DNA of 64,000 nt from Betaproteobacteria bacterium (GTDB taxonomy: Bacteria > Pseudomonadota > Gammaproteobacteria > Burkholderiales > Usitatibacteraceae): positions 62,001-126,000 of the forward strand of contig JAEUMY010000003.1 in the NCBI GenBank assembly GCA_016791265.1, read 5' to 3'. Positions 17,601 through 25,288 of the stretch are shown here, in pieces. The position numbers were made by a program, and so were the translations under genes. A model generated the notes under the pieces. That model ran no database searches. It was given only the letters and a program-made list of their open reading frames with translations, and was not told the origin of the DNA. The number at the start of each line of letters is the position of its first letter. The stretch's first letter is position 1.

Positions 17601-18012
17601 TGTCTTTCCTCGCCTTCTCCAGCCACGCGGCCAGTAGCGGCCCCGGTGTTTCGGTTTCAAGGTACGGCGCCAATTCCTTGCGCGTGTCGCCGGGGTAGTC
17701 GAACGGATAGGTCTCGGCAATCTTCTCCACGAAGAAGTCGAACGGATTGATGACCGTCATGTCGGCCACCAGGTCCACCTCGATTTTCAGCTCGGTAGTC
17801 TTGTCCGGAAACACCGCGCGCGCCAGCCAGTTGCCGTAGGGATCCTGCTGCCAGTTGAGGAAGTGCTTGGACGGCGTGATCTTGAGCGAGTAGCTCTCCA
17901 CCGGCGTGCGCGCATGGGCCGCGGGGCGCAGGCGAATTTCGTGCGGCGAAAGCGAGACCGGCCGGTCGAAGGTGTAGTGCGTGACGTGGTGGATGGCGAC
18001 GCGGATGGTCAT
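14671..18012 (-). CDS. Transglutaminase-like / DUF2126 protein of the Anbu locus
   Basis: 1,113 residues. The N-terminal third is a bacterial transglutaminase-like peptidase: catalytic Cys in 'GQGSCRDSGWLLVQIL', His in 'DLHAWAEAYVPGAGW' and Asp in 'LDPTSGLL'. The rest is the DUF2126 module, starting near 'LTMGGEPTFVSVDDMDGPEWN' with long conserved segments such as 'GGGNHVTVGG' and 'LLEFRAFEMPPHARMSATQ'. This fusion is typical of loci with the ancestral proteasome-like peptidase Anbu, alpha-E and ATP-grasp proteins, all present upstream on the same strand. By inference the locus makes and cleaves an isopeptide-type tag or peptide; the substrate is unknown. Two palindromes are embedded. Confidence 0.92.
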   Translation of the reverse strand: MTIRVAIHHVTHYTFDRPVSLSPHEIRLRPAAHARTPVESYSLKITPSKHFLNWQQDPYGNWLARAVFPDKTTELKIEVDLVADMTVINPFDFFVEKIAETYPFDYPGDTRKELAPYLETETPGPLLAAWLEKARKDILPNIPGTVNLLVALNQQLQQDIRYLIRMEPGVQAPEVTLQSGQGSCRDSGWLLVQILRHLGVAARFASGYLIQLVADEKPLDGPAGTAVDFTDLHAWAEAYVPGAGWIGLDPTSGLLTGEGHIPLACAAVPTSAAPVIGMTDVCQSTLQFDMKVTRIHEDPRVTKPYTDAQWADIDALGERIDKDLAKEKAKLTMGGEPTFVSVDDMDGPEWNFTALSPKKLELATELLHRLRPQFAPGSLVHFGQGKWYPGEPLPRWALSCWWRPDGEAVWADESLVAWTAPETAPPPDLSRIFAMDVARRLGLHADYVQPAFENPWRLIRDEAMLPVNVDPLTANIRDSAERRQLADQLAGKIGEPVGHVLPIKSVARAKASASTTWASSLWPLRAGHIFLVEGTSPMGLRLPLSSLPVVAPADEDLHPPVDPFEEKEMLGKRSKTSPPADARKPARKSPKVGESARELVKTAACFEVRDDCLHVFMPPLPTLEDYLRLLHAIEDTARELKQPVRIEGYAPPDDARIRKFAITPDPGVIEVNIHPAKTWRELVDNTTTLYAAARATRLGTEKFQLDGRHTGTGGGNHVTVGGATPAESPLLRRPDLLRSLITYWQNHPALSYLFSGMFIGPTSQSPRVDEARDDNLYELEIAFEQLEEQFGGLIKSGKENDRPWLVDRLLRNFLIDLTGNTHRAEFSIDKLYSPDGPTGRLGLLEFRAFEMPPHARMSATQMLLLRALILRFWKQPYRARLVNWGTELHDRFMLPYFVAADMKAVVEDLQHAGFDFKYEWFLPFIEFRFPRYGTVAYQGIELELRQAIEPWHVLGEEMAGTSTARYVDSSIERMQVKVMGMIGLRHAVACNGRLVPMAPTGVPGEFVAGVRYRAWAPPSALHPTIGVHSPLSFDVVDTWTGRSIGGCTYHVAHPGGRNYGTFPVNAFEAEARRVARFQKMGHTPGPMKVQPEARNPAFPFTLDLRKRADSPLG
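16582..16593. repeat. GCGAATATTCGC palindrome, copy 12 (in transglutaminase/DUF2126)
   Basis: Perfect copy, read on the minus strand as A-N-I-R. Confidence 0.9.
16712..16723. repeat. GCGAATATTCGC palindrome, copy 13 (in transglutaminase/DUF2126)
   Basis: Perfect copy 130 bp from copy 12, read on the minus strand as R-I-F-A. Confidence 0.9.
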
Positions 18013-18186
18013 TGGGTGGAAGGCGGTAGGTGTCAGGCGGAAGGCGGAAGGCGCAATGTGGTTGCAGCGACTCGCGAATTCAAAAAACTGTAGTTGTGTA
18101 ACCGGTAGGGTCCGAACAGCGATCAGAGTGGCATGAATGGCCGCCTCCCGCCTGGCGCTTCCCGCCTGAGCGCAGCGTCCGCTCCA

Positions 18187-18921
18187 TTACTCCAACCAAT
18201 CCGGATCCGGCAGCTCCCCGAACACCCGCCGCAACCCGCCGCCCCAGCGCTGACGGATCATCGAAAAGTACGGGTCGCCTTCGCGGATGCGTTGCTGCAC
18301 GCCGACGCGCAGACTGTCCTTGGGATACCACAGCAGATCAATGGGTAGCCCGACAGAAATATTCGACTTGATGGTGGAATCGAACGAGATCAGCACGCAC
18401 TTGGCGGCTTCCTTCTGGGGCGTGGAGGGGGTGAGCACGCGATCGAGAATGGGCTTGCCGTACTTGGACTCACCTAGCTGGAAGTAGGGGGTCTCGTCGG
18501 ATGTCTCGATGAAGTTGCCCTGCGGGTAAATGTGGAACAGACGCTGATTCTCGCCGGCGATCTGCCCGCCGACGACGAGATTGGCGCTGGCGTCGATGCC
18601 GCTTTGCATCAGTGCGGCACCGTCGCGCCGCTGCATTTCGCGCAGTGCATCGCCCACCAGCGTGGCGACATCGAACATGGAGGTCACATTCCAAATCGTC
18701 GGCTGATCAGGGGTCGCATGGACATGACGGTCCAGGATGTTGATGACGCCCTGCGTGATGGCCAGGTTGCCGGACGACAACACAACGATCAGGCGGTCCT
18801 CCGGCTTTTCATAGACGCGCATCTTGCAGAACGTGGCGATGTGGTCGACACCCGCATTGGTGCGCGAATCCGACGCGAAGATCATGCCGCTGTCGAGGCG
18901 CAGGGCGACGCAGTAAGTCAT
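18187..18921 (-). CDS. Anbu proteasome-like peptidase
   Basis: A 244-residue Ntn-hydrolase of the Anbu family (ancestral beta subunit), proposed to form ring-shaped self-processed peptidases. The N-terminus 'MTYCVALRLDSGMIFASDSRTNAG' puts the nucleophile Thr at position 2, without a propeptide, as is characteristic. Also visible are the conserved 'GVDHIATFCKM', with Lys in the expected active-site strand, and 'SGNLAITQGV'. Neighbours on both sides are the known Anbu partners: alpha-E and ATP-grasp upstream, transglutaminase/DUF2126 downstream. A 174-bp gap separates it from the transglutaminase gene, so that gene may have its own promoter. Confidence 0.92.
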   Translation of the reverse strand: MTYCVALRLDSGMIFASDSRTNAGVDHIATFCKMRVYEKPEDRLIVVLSSGNLAITQGVINILDRHVHATPDQPTIWNVTSMFDVATLVGDALREMQRRDGAALMQSGIDASANLVVGGQIAGENQRLFHIYPQGNFIETSDETPYFQLGESKYGKPILDRVLTPSTPQKEAAKCVLISFDSTIKSNISVGLPIDLLWYPKDSLRVGVQQRIREGDPYFSMIRQRWGGGLRRVFGELPDPDWLE

Positions 18922-18959
18922 GGTGCTCTCCGAGATATTGCTGTGTAGTTTTGGGTGAA

Positions 18960-19907
18960 TCAGCGCAGCGTTGGCGCAAAGAAGCTCTTGTTGATCTCCT
19001 CGCCCAGTCGGCCCGTGGCGTGGAGGAAGTTGGTGAGGTACTCGTGCAGCCCCTGCGCGAAAATGTCACTGATTCGGCCGAACTGTAGCTGGGAATAGAT
19101 TTCGCCGGCCTGGCGCGTGGCCTCGCCAGACTGGCTGTTTCGCACGAGATTCAGGATTTGGTAAACGTCGCGAAGGCAAAAGTGCAGCGAGCGCGGCAGG
19201 TCTTCGCGCAGGATGAGGAGTTCCGCGATGCGCAGCGGCGTGATGACGTCGCGATACACCTTGCGGTACGCCTCGAATGCCGACACCGAACGCAGCACCG
19301 CCGACCATTGGTAGTAATCCACCGCACCCCCCACGTCCGCCACGGATGGCAGCAGCACGTGGTACTTCACGTCGAGAATGCGCGCGGTGTTGTCGGCGCG
19401 CTCGACGTAGGTGCCGAGACGGTGGAAATGGAATGCCTCGTCGCGACGGATGGTCCCGAAGGTCACGCCGCGGAAGAGGTGGGAGCGTTCCTTCACCCAG
19501 TCGAAGAAATTGGAAATGCCGCGCGCGTGCAGGCGGTCCTCGTCCATGTTCTTCATTTCCAGCCAGGTGGCGTTGATGACTTCCCACATCTCGCTGGTGA
19601 TGCTGCCGCGGACGGCGCGCGCGTTCTCGCGGGCCTGCAGGGCGCAGTTGTAGATGCTGGCCGGATTATCCGGATCGAGGGCCATGAAATGCAGCACCTG
19701 GCGAGCATTGACGACATCGTGCCGGCCGCTGAAGGGAAAGAGCGTGCCGGTGATGTTGAGCGGCGCGAACCATTCCTGGTCCTGCAGCGACGGGTCCTTG
19801 GTCAGGAGCGACATGCGGTAGGCCACGTCGAGGATTCGTGCGCTGTTCTCCGCGCGTTCCACGTAGCGGGACATCCAGTAGAGATTTGATGCGGTTCTTG
19901 AGAGCAT
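18960..19907 (-). CDS. Alpha-E domain protein (DUF403)
   Basis: A 315-residue mostly alpha-helical protein. It begins 'MLSRTASNLYWMSRYVERAENSARILDV', the defining start of the alpha-E family, and repeats the motif later as 'HFHRLGTYVERADNTARILDV'. Its biochemical role is unknown; it is nearly always encoded with ATP-grasp and transglutaminase proteins of the Anbu type. It lies 21 nt after the ATP-grasp gene and 38 nt before anbu, consistent with an operon. A palindrome sits in the 21-nt gap before its start codon. Confidence 0.92.
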   Translation of the reverse strand: MLSRTASNLYWMSRYVERAENSARILDVAYRMSLLTKDPSLQDQEWFAPLNITGTLFPFSGRHDVVNARQVLHFMALDPDNPASIYNCALQARENARAVRGSITSEMWEVINATWLEMKNMDEDRLHARGISNFFDWVKERSHLFRGVTFGTIRRDEAFHFHRLGTYVERADNTARILDVKYHVLLPSVADVGGAVDYYQWSAVLRSVSAFEAYRKVYRDVITPLRIAELLILREDLPRSLHFCLRDVYQILNLVRNSQSGEATRQAGEIYSQLQFGRISDIFAQGLHEYLTNFLHATGRLGEEINKSFFAPTLR

Positions 19908-19910
19908 GGT

Positions 19911-19922
19911 GCGAATATTCGC
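19911..19922. repeat. GCGAATATTCGC palindrome, copy 14 (ATP-grasp/alpha-E gap)
   Basis: Perfect copy, extended to TGCGAATATTCGCA. It fills most of the 21-nt spacer between two operon genes. Confidence 0.9.
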
Positions 19923-19928
19923 AATAGG

Positions 19929-21371
19929 TCAGTCGACGATCCAGGTGTCTTTCACGCCGCCACCTTGTGAGGAATTCACCACCAGCGATCCTTCGCGCAT
20001 CGCCACGCGGGTGAGCCCGCCCGGTGCGAACTGCACGCCGGTCGGCGAAGACAGCACATACGGGCGCAGGTCAATGTGGCGCGCACCCAGCGTGTTCGCG
20101 CCTTTTTTGCCGACAAAGGTGGGGCAGGTGGATAGCGCCAGCGTGGGCTGGGCGATGAAGCGCTCCGGTGCGTCCAGCACGCGCTGCTTGTAGCGTTCCC
20201 GCTCGTCCTTCGTGCTGTGCGGCCCCACCAGCATGCCGTAGCCGCCGGAGCCTTGCGCTTCTTTCACCACCAGTTCTTCGAGGTGTGCCAGGGTATAGGC
20301 GAGGTCATCCGGGTTGCCGAGAAGATAGGTCTTGACGTTATGGATAATCGGTTCTTCACCCAAATAGAAACGGATCATGTCGGGCACGTAGGGATACATG
20401 GACTTGTCGTCCGCAACACCGGTGCCGACCGCATTGGCCAGCGTGACCCGCCCGGCACGGTAGGCCGACATGAGGCCGGGCACGCCCAGCATTGAGTCAG
20501 GCCGGAACGCCCGCGGATCGAGAAAATCATCGTCGATGCGGCGATACACCACGTCCACGCGCTGCGGACCTTGGGTGGTGCGCATGAACAAGGTGTTGTC
20601 TTGCACGAAGAGGTCCGCGCCTTCCACCAGCTCAATGCCCATCTGCTGGGCCAGGAACGCATGTTCGAAGTAGGCGGAGTTGTAATGGCCCGGGGTGAGC
20701 AGCACGATGGTCGGATCGTCCACGTCACGCGGGGCAGCCTGACGCAGCGTTTCCAGGAGAAGGTCGGGGTAGTGGTCGACCGGCCGGATGGACTGCTCGG
20801 CGAAGAGTTCGGGGAAGAGCCGCATCATCATCTTGCGGTTTTCCAGCATGTAGGAGACCCCGGACGGCGTGCGCAGGTTGTCCTCCAGCACGTAATACTC
20901 GCCGTCGGCGTCGCGCACGATGTCGATGCCGGCAATGTGGGCATAAATCCCGCCCGGCACATCGACGCCCACCATCTCGGGGCGGAACTGGCTGTTGCCT
21001 TCGATGAGTGCCTTGGAGAGCTTGCCGGCCTTGATGATTTCCTGACCGTGATAGACATCGTGCAGGAACCGATTCAAAGCCGTCACCCGCTGCTTGAGAC
21101 CTGCGGAGAGGCGGTCCCAACTGGAAGCGGGAATGACATGCGGAACGATATCGAACGGAATCAGCCGCTCGGTCCCCGATGATTCGCCATAGACCGCAAA
21201 GGTGATGCCCACGCGGTGGAACAACAGATCGGCGGCCTCGCGGTTCTGGGCGATCTTTTCCGGGGGCGTGTTGGCCAGCCAGTTGGCGAAGGCCGCGTAG
21301 TGCGGACGCACGCTGCCGTCGGCTGCATACATTTCGTTGTAAAACGCGCTGGGCTGAGTCGCTGAAGCCAT
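19929..21371 (-). CDS. Circularly permuted ATP-grasp type 2 protein (DUF404/DUF407)
   Basis: A 480-residue protein predicted to form peptide-like bonds with ATP. Landmarks: 'FYNEMYAADGSVRPHYAAF' at the N-terminus, 'HDVYHGQEIIKAG', 'GIDIVRDADGEYYVLEDNLRTPSGVSYMLENR' (ATP-grasp metal-binding Glu-Asp-Asn; written across two motifs), and 'VVKEAQGSGGYGMLVG' near residue 390. It is the first gene of the Anbu operon, divergent from relA with a 171-bp gap holding the likely promoters. Together with alpha-E, Anbu and the transglutaminase it forms a complete synthesis-and-cleavage set by known gene association; the product is not known. Confidence 0.92.
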   Translation of the reverse strand: MASATQPSAFYNEMYAADGSVRPHYAAFANWLANTPPEKIAQNREAADLLFHRVGITFAVYGESSGTERLIPFDIVPHVIPASSWDRLSAGLKQRVTALNRFLHDVYHGQEIIKAGKLSKALIEGNSQFRPEMVGVDVPGGIYAHIAGIDIVRDADGEYYVLEDNLRTPSGVSYMLENRKMMMRLFPELFAEQSIRPVDHYPDLLLETLRQAAPRDVDDPTIVLLTPGHYNSAYFEHAFLAQQMGIELVEGADLFVQDNTLFMRTTQGPQRVDVVYRRIDDDFLDPRAFRPDSMLGVPGLMSAYRAGRVTLANAVGTGVADDKSMYPYVPDMIRFYLGEEPIIHNVKTYLLGNPDDLAYTLAHLEELVVKEAQGSGGYGMLVGPHSTKDERERYKQRVLDAPERFIAQPTLALSTCPTFVGKKGANTLGARHIDLRPYVLSSPTGVQFAPGGLTRVAMREGSLVVNSSQGGGVKDTWIVD

Positions 21372-21542
21372 GGTTCCGGCTTTTCTGAGTGGGGGAGGTT
21401 GAGTCGAAGCGGCATCGGTATGGTGCTCAACCTATGCAACAAGCATACCCGCTTTTCCGCGCCCAGCCGGGGATGCATCCCTTTGATCAGTGAGCGGCAG
21501 CGCGGCTGACTCGCCGGGCTGTCAACCGGTAAAATTGGCGCC

Positions 21543-23717
21543 ATGTTCGCGACCCAAGCCACCACCGACCTGGATGCAACGCGCGGGGCCGTGCAGTCTC
21601 TCCGCGCGCGCCTGTCTGCGCACTTTTCCGGCGCAGACAGCACCAGGACGGTGCAGGCGTTGGATTTCGCCAGTTCGGCTTGCCAGGCCGCCCACCGCGT
21701 GGCCGAGTTGGGCGCGGCCTGCGAAATCGCGGGGTTGCTGCTGGACCTGGACCTTGATCCAGACACAGTCGCCGCCGCATTGATCAACCAGGCTTTGCCG
21801 TCCGACGAAATGGATACGGAGTCACTCGCCGCGGCATTTGGTGCGGATGTGGTGGAACTGTTGAAGGGCCTGCAGCGTGCTGGTCGGATCGAGACGTTCA
21901 CGGCCGGCCAGGTGAGCGTCGAGTCGCTGCGCAAGATGCTCTTGGCCATCGCCGAAGACGTGCGCGTGGTGCTGATCAAGCTGGCCGAACGCACTTGGTA
22001 CCTGCGGTCCCTGACCAAGGCCGATGACGCCACACGGCGCGCAGCGGCCTTGCAGACGCGCGATCTGTTTGCGCCGTTGGCCAACCGCCTGGGCGTCTTC
22101 CAGATCAAGTGGGAGCTGGAGGACCTGTCCTTTCGTTTTCTCGAGCCCGATCTCTACAAGCAGATCGCGAGGCTGCTCGACGAAAAGCGCGGGGCGCGCG
22201 AACAATACATCGCCGATGTCATCGCAACCCTCAACAGCGAGCTGGCCAAGCTGAACATCAAGGGCGAGATCACCGGACGACCAAAACACATCTGGAGCAT
22301 CCACCGCAAGATGCAGAAGAAGGGTGTCGGTTTCAACGAGCTGTATGACATTCGCGCGGTGCGCGTTCTGGTTGCGAATATTCGCGAGTGCTACACCGTG
22401 TTGGGCATCGTGCATGATCTGTGGAAGCCGATTGCCGGCGAGTTTGACGACTACATCGCTCAGCCCAAACAGAACAACTATCGATCGCTGCACACGGCCG
22501 TGATCGGCCCGGAGGGAAAGACACTGGAAGTGCAGATCCGCACCCACGAGATGCACCGCGAGTCGGAGCACGGTGTTGCCGCGCACTGGCGCTACAAAGA
22601 GGTCGGGGCCAGCCGAAAATCCAGCGACGCCTTCGACGGCAAGATCGCCTGGCTGCGCCAGGTGCTGGAGTGGCGCCACGAGCTGACTGAGGCCGGCGCG
22701 TTGGGCGAGCGCCTGCGCAAAGGTGTGTTCGATGACACCGTTTACGTGTTCACGCCGCAGGGCAGGGTGGTGGACCTGCCGGCTGGCGGCACGCCGGTCG
22801 ACTTCGCCTACTCGTTGCACACGGAGCTGGGTCATCGCTGCCGTGGGGCCAAGGTGAACGGCGCAATGGTGCCCCTCAACACGCCGCTCAAGAATGCTGA
22901 TCGCGTTGAAATCGTGTCCGCCAAGACCGGCGGTCCGTCACGCGACTGGCTGAACAAGGAGTTGGGCTACATCGCCACGCACCGCGCGCAGACTAAGGTG
23001 CGGCAGTGGTTCAACAAAGAATCCTTCGAGCTCGATGTCGCAACCGGGCGCGGCATCCTGGAAAAGGAACTGCAGCGCGCCGGACAGACGGCGATGAAGC
23101 ACGAGGCGGTGGCGGGCCACTTCAACTTCGACAAGCTGGATGAATTCCTGGCCGCACTCGGTCGCGGCGAGGTGACACCGCATCAAGTTGAAGTCGCGCT
23201 GCGGCCGAAGGATGCCGCAGTCGCCGAGCCGGCCCAAACCAAGGTCCCATTGACGCCAGCGCCGTCTTCCCGCTCTGGCGGCGGCGTGCTTGTGCTGGGT
23301 GTCAACAACATCGCCACGCTCGTCGCGAAGTGTTGCAAGCCCGTGCCGCCGGACCCCATCGTCGGCTTTGTCACCCGCACTCGAGGGGTCATGGTGCATC
23401 GACAAAATTGCCCCAACATCACCTCCCTCGCTCCGGATCAGAAGGATCGGTTGATGCCGGCCGACTGGGGCGACACTGGCAGCAACTGGTTTGCTGCCGA
23501 CATCGAGGTCGTCGCCAACGACCGCCAGGGCCTGCTCCGCGACATCACCGAGGCTATCTCGCGCGAGCGGGTGAACGTGATCGCGATGAATACGCTCACC
23601 AAGGGATCGGTCGCAACCATGCGCTTCACGATTCAGGTGACCGCTGCCGAAATCATCGACCGGGTCAAGCGCACGGTGGGCGGCGTGGCCGATGTGGAGA
23701 CCGTTGTCCGGCGTTAG
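21543..23717 (+). CDS. relA: GTP pyrophosphokinase RelA (monofunctional (p)ppGpp synthetase)
   Basis: Makes (p)ppGpp on stalled ribosomes (stringent response). It is 724 aa. The HD hydrolase domain is degenerate: the region around residues 55-90 lacks the His-Asp motif ('AALINQALPSDEMD'). The synthetase domain has 'HIWSIHRKMQKKGVGFNELYDIRAVRVLV' (written across two motifs) and the RelA-type ExDD motif in 'GEFDDYIAQPKQNNYRSLH'; bifunctional SpoT would have RxKD. A TGS domain ('VYVFTPQGRVVDLPAGGTP', about residues 400-460), a zinc-finger-like segment 'VAKCCKPVPPDPIVGF' and a C-terminal ACT domain follow. One palindrome is read A-N-I-R inside the synthetase domain. A TAAAAT box at 21530 lies very close to the ATG, suggesting a very short or leaderless message. 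Confidence 0.95.
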   Translation: MFATQATTDLDATRGAVQSLRARLSAHFSGADSTRTVQALDFASSACQAAHRVAELGAACEIAGLLLDLDLDPDTVAAALINQALPSDEMDTESLAAAFGADVVELLKGLQRAGRIETFTAGQVSVESLRKMLLAIAEDVRVVLIKLAERTWYLRSLTKADDATRRAAALQTRDLFAPLANRLGVFQIKWELEDLSFRFLEPDLYKQIARLLDEKRGAREQYIADVIATLNSELAKLNIKGEITGRPKHIWSIHRKMQKKGVGFNELYDIRAVRVLVANIRECYTVLGIVHDLWKPIAGEFDDYIAQPKQNNYRSLHTAVIGPEGKTLEVQIRTHEMHRESEHGVAAHWRYKEVGASRKSSDAFDGKIAWLRQVLEWRHELTEAGALGERLRKGVFDDTVYVFTPQGRVVDLPAGGTPVDFAYSLHTELGHRCRGAKVNGAMVPLNTPLKNADRVEIVSAKTGGPSRDWLNKELGYIATHRAQTKVRQWFNKESFELDVATGRGILEKELQRAGQTAMKHEAVAGHFNFDKLDEFLAALGRGEVTPHQVEVALRPKDAAVAEPAQTKVPLTPAPSSRSGGGVLVLGVNNIATLVAKCCKPVPPDPIVGFVTRTRGVMVHRQNCPNITSLAPDQKDRLMPADWGDTGSNWFAADIEVVANDRQGLLRDITEAISRERVNVIAMNTLTKGSVATMRFTIQVTAAEIIDRVKRTVGGVADVETVVRR
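22374..22385. repeat. GCGAATATTCGC palindrome, copy 15 (in relA)
   Basis: Perfect copy read as A-N-I-R within the synthetase domain, between 'VRVLV' and 'ECYTVLGIVH'. Confidence 0.9.
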
Positions 23718-23725
23718 CGTGACCT

Positions 23726-23737
23726 GCGAATATTCGC
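23726..23737. repeat. GCGAATATTCGC palindrome, copy 16 (relA/VOC gap)
   Basis: Perfect copy, extended to the 16-bp CTGCGAATATTCGCAG, between two converging genes. It has no T tract, so it is not an ordinary terminator. Confidence 0.9.
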
Positions 23738-23753
23738 AGACGGGTTGAACGCG

Positions 23754-24140
23754 CTAGCTGCCTTCGGGTGGCTGCCAAAGCTCGATGCGATTGCCGTCGC
23801 AGTCCTTGATCCACGCGAAGCGGCCGTACTCGGAGTCCTCTCGCTTCGGATCGATCCAGACACCTTCCGCCTGAAGGGCCTCCAACAGCGCATCGAGGTT
23901 GTCCACGCGGTAGTTGACCATGTACTGCTGGTCGGGATTGCCGAAGTAGCCGGTGTCACCCGGAAACAGGCTCCACACTGTGACACCGGGCTTGTCCGGC
24001 GCCTCGTCATGCCGCCACTTGAACGCGTGGCCGCCCGGCCACTCCGGTGTGATCCCAAGATGTCTTTCGTACCAGCTCATGCTGGCATCGGTATTGGTCG
24101 CGCGAAAGAACACACCGCCCAGACCGGTGACTCGCTTCAT
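23754..24140 (-). CDS. VOC/glyoxalase-like protein
   Basis: A 128-residue vicinal-oxygen-chelate fold protein. The start is the second of two close ATGs (24140): the AGGAGG ribosome site is 8 nt from it, but only 2 nt from the first. The open frame extends further upstream without support. Family marks: 'GLGGVFFRATNTDASMSWYERHLGI', 'TVWSLFPGDTGYFGNP' and the C-terminal 'WIKDCDGNRIELWQPPEG', whose Glu is a metal-ligand position. The fold is clear but the substrate is not predictable. Confidence 0.85.
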   Translation of the reverse strand: MKRVTGLGGVFFRATNTDASMSWYERHLGITPEWPGGHAFKWRHDEAPDKPGVTVWSLFPGDTGYFGNPDQQYMVNYRVDNLDALLEALQAEGVWIDPKREDSEYGRFAWIKDCDGNRIELWQPPEGS

Positions 24141-24249
24141 GTTCATCTCCTCCTTTGTAGATATTCGCGGGACATCATCCAACATCGGCGGCGCTGCGTA
24201 AACTGCGTGCAGTGGATCTATCAATCAATCAAGCCGGGGAGAAAACAAA

Positions 24250-24561
24250 ATGGTGAAAGTGCTGGCGATGTATGGACAGCCGATCGACGCGGCGGCCTTT
24301 GATGACTATTACTTCAAAACACATGTCCCGCTGGCGAAGACGTTGCCAGGTCTCATCGCCTATGAAGTGAGCCGCGGACCGGTCATGGGTGTGCTGGATG
24401 GAAGCCGGCCGCATCACCTGATCGCGACACTCAGCTTCGACTCGGCCGAGGCTGTGCAGGCAGCGCTCCAATCATCGGTCGGACAAGCCACCGCCGCCGA
24501 CTTGGCCAATTTCGCGACGGGTGGCGTGACGCTCATCATGTTCGCCAATGAGTCGATCTGA
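24250..24561 (+). CDS. EthD-family protein
   Basis: A 103-residue dimeric alpha/beta-barrel protein of the EthD type. The pattern 'FDDYYFKTHVPLAKTLPGLIAYEVSRG' (residues 17-43 in two motifs) is characteristic. It is preceded by a GGGGAG ribosome site. EthD-like proteins are often accessory to oxidations or polyketide tailoring, but stand-alone copies like this one have no assigned role. It is divergent from the VOC gene. Confidence 0.85.
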   Translation: MVKVLAMYGQPIDAAAFDDYYFKTHVPLAKTLPGLIAYEVSRGPVMGVLDGSRPHHLIATLSFDSAEAVQAALQSSVGQATAADLANFATGGVTLIMFANESI

Positions 24562-24648
24562 TCGCCTGATTGCATTTTCTCGACCTTCGGAGTAGCTTGG
24601 AAAGGCAGGTAACAACCCACACAACAACAACAAATCCAGAGAACTTGC

Positions 24649-25128
24649 ATGAATCCTTTGCTCATCTTTTCCAAAACGGTGAAGGGCCGCGAGGAAATCG
24701 AGAAGCGCACCTGGCGCATCGACTCGCGACGTCGCATGATGCTCATCATGGTCGATGGCATGCACAGTGTCGAAGACCTCGCCGCCAAGAGCGCTTCGCC
24801 GGAAGATGCGATGACGCAGTTGCAGTCGCTGTGGACCGATGGGTTTGTCGAACCCGCCGATGGGAGCGTGTCCGCGGGACAGCCAGCACCAACGCCGGTC
24901 GCTTCGGCGCCGCTCACGACCGCGCGTTCGCTTGAAGCTTTGCAGCGCGCCGCATCACGCGCCATTTCCGACTTGCTCGGGCCTGAAGGCGAGAATATGG
25001 CGCTGCGGCTTGAGCGAACGAAGTCGGTCGAGCAATTTCTCGTGGAAGCCCAGCGAACGCGGGAGGCGCTGAAAGATTACGTGGGCGCGCGCAAGGCCGA
25101 GGCTTTCTGGAACGCGCTGGGTCTGTAG
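24649..25128 (+). CDS. Hypothetical protein with predicted winged-helix-like N-terminus
   Basis: A 159-residue soluble protein. I know similar proteins from betaproteobacterial genomes but no function. The N-terminal 70 residues alternate helices and a small sheet ('RRRMMLIMVDGMHSVEDLAAKSASPEDAMTQLQSLWTDGFVE', split over two helices), resembling a winged-helix domain. A Pro/Ala-rich linker follows (about residues 78-95), then a helical C-terminus. There is no signal peptide. It is the last protein gene before the tRNA. Confidence 0.65.
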   Translation: MNPLLIFSKTVKGREEIEKRTWRIDSRRRMMLIMVDGMHSVEDLAAKSASPEDAMTQLQSLWTDGFVEPADGSVSAGQPAPTPVASAPLTTARSLEALQRAASRAISDLLGPEGENMALRLERTKSVEQFLVEAQRTREALKDYVGARKAEAFWNALGL

Positions 25129-25164
25129 CCGCGCCGAGCAAGCAACAACACGCTGACTGCACAT

Positions 25165-25193
25165 TTGTCGTTCGGCCTGCTTCCCGCTATAAT
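25165..25193 (+). promoter_or_regulatory. Sigma-70 promoter of tRNA-Val
   Basis: -35 TTGTCG (25165-25170), a 17-nt spacer and -10 TATAAT (25188-25193), placed about 19 nt before the mature tRNA 5' end. Confidence 0.75.
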
Positions 25194-25211
25194 CCGCGAC
25201 TTCGTTTCGCT

Positions 25212-25288
25212 AGGCACGTAGCTCAGCTGGTTAGAGCACCACCTTGACATGGTGGGGGTCGTTGGTTCGAGTCCAATCGTGCCTACCA
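25212..25288 (+). tRNA. tRNA-Val (anticodon GAC)
   Basis: 77-nt cloverleaf. The 7-bp acceptor AGGCACG pairs with CGTGCCT, followed by encoded ACCA. The D arm is GCTC/GAGC, the anticodon arm CCACC-TTGACAT-GGTGG with anticodon GAC, and the T arm GTTGG-TTCGAGT-CCAAT. All stems pair fully. It marks the boundary between the palindrome-rich chromosome and the palindrome-free flagellar block. Confidence 0.97.

Noticed and set aside
23726..23737. Palindromes as Rho-independent terminators
   Set aside because: Stems of 6-8 bp with no loop and no T run; most copies lie inside genes.
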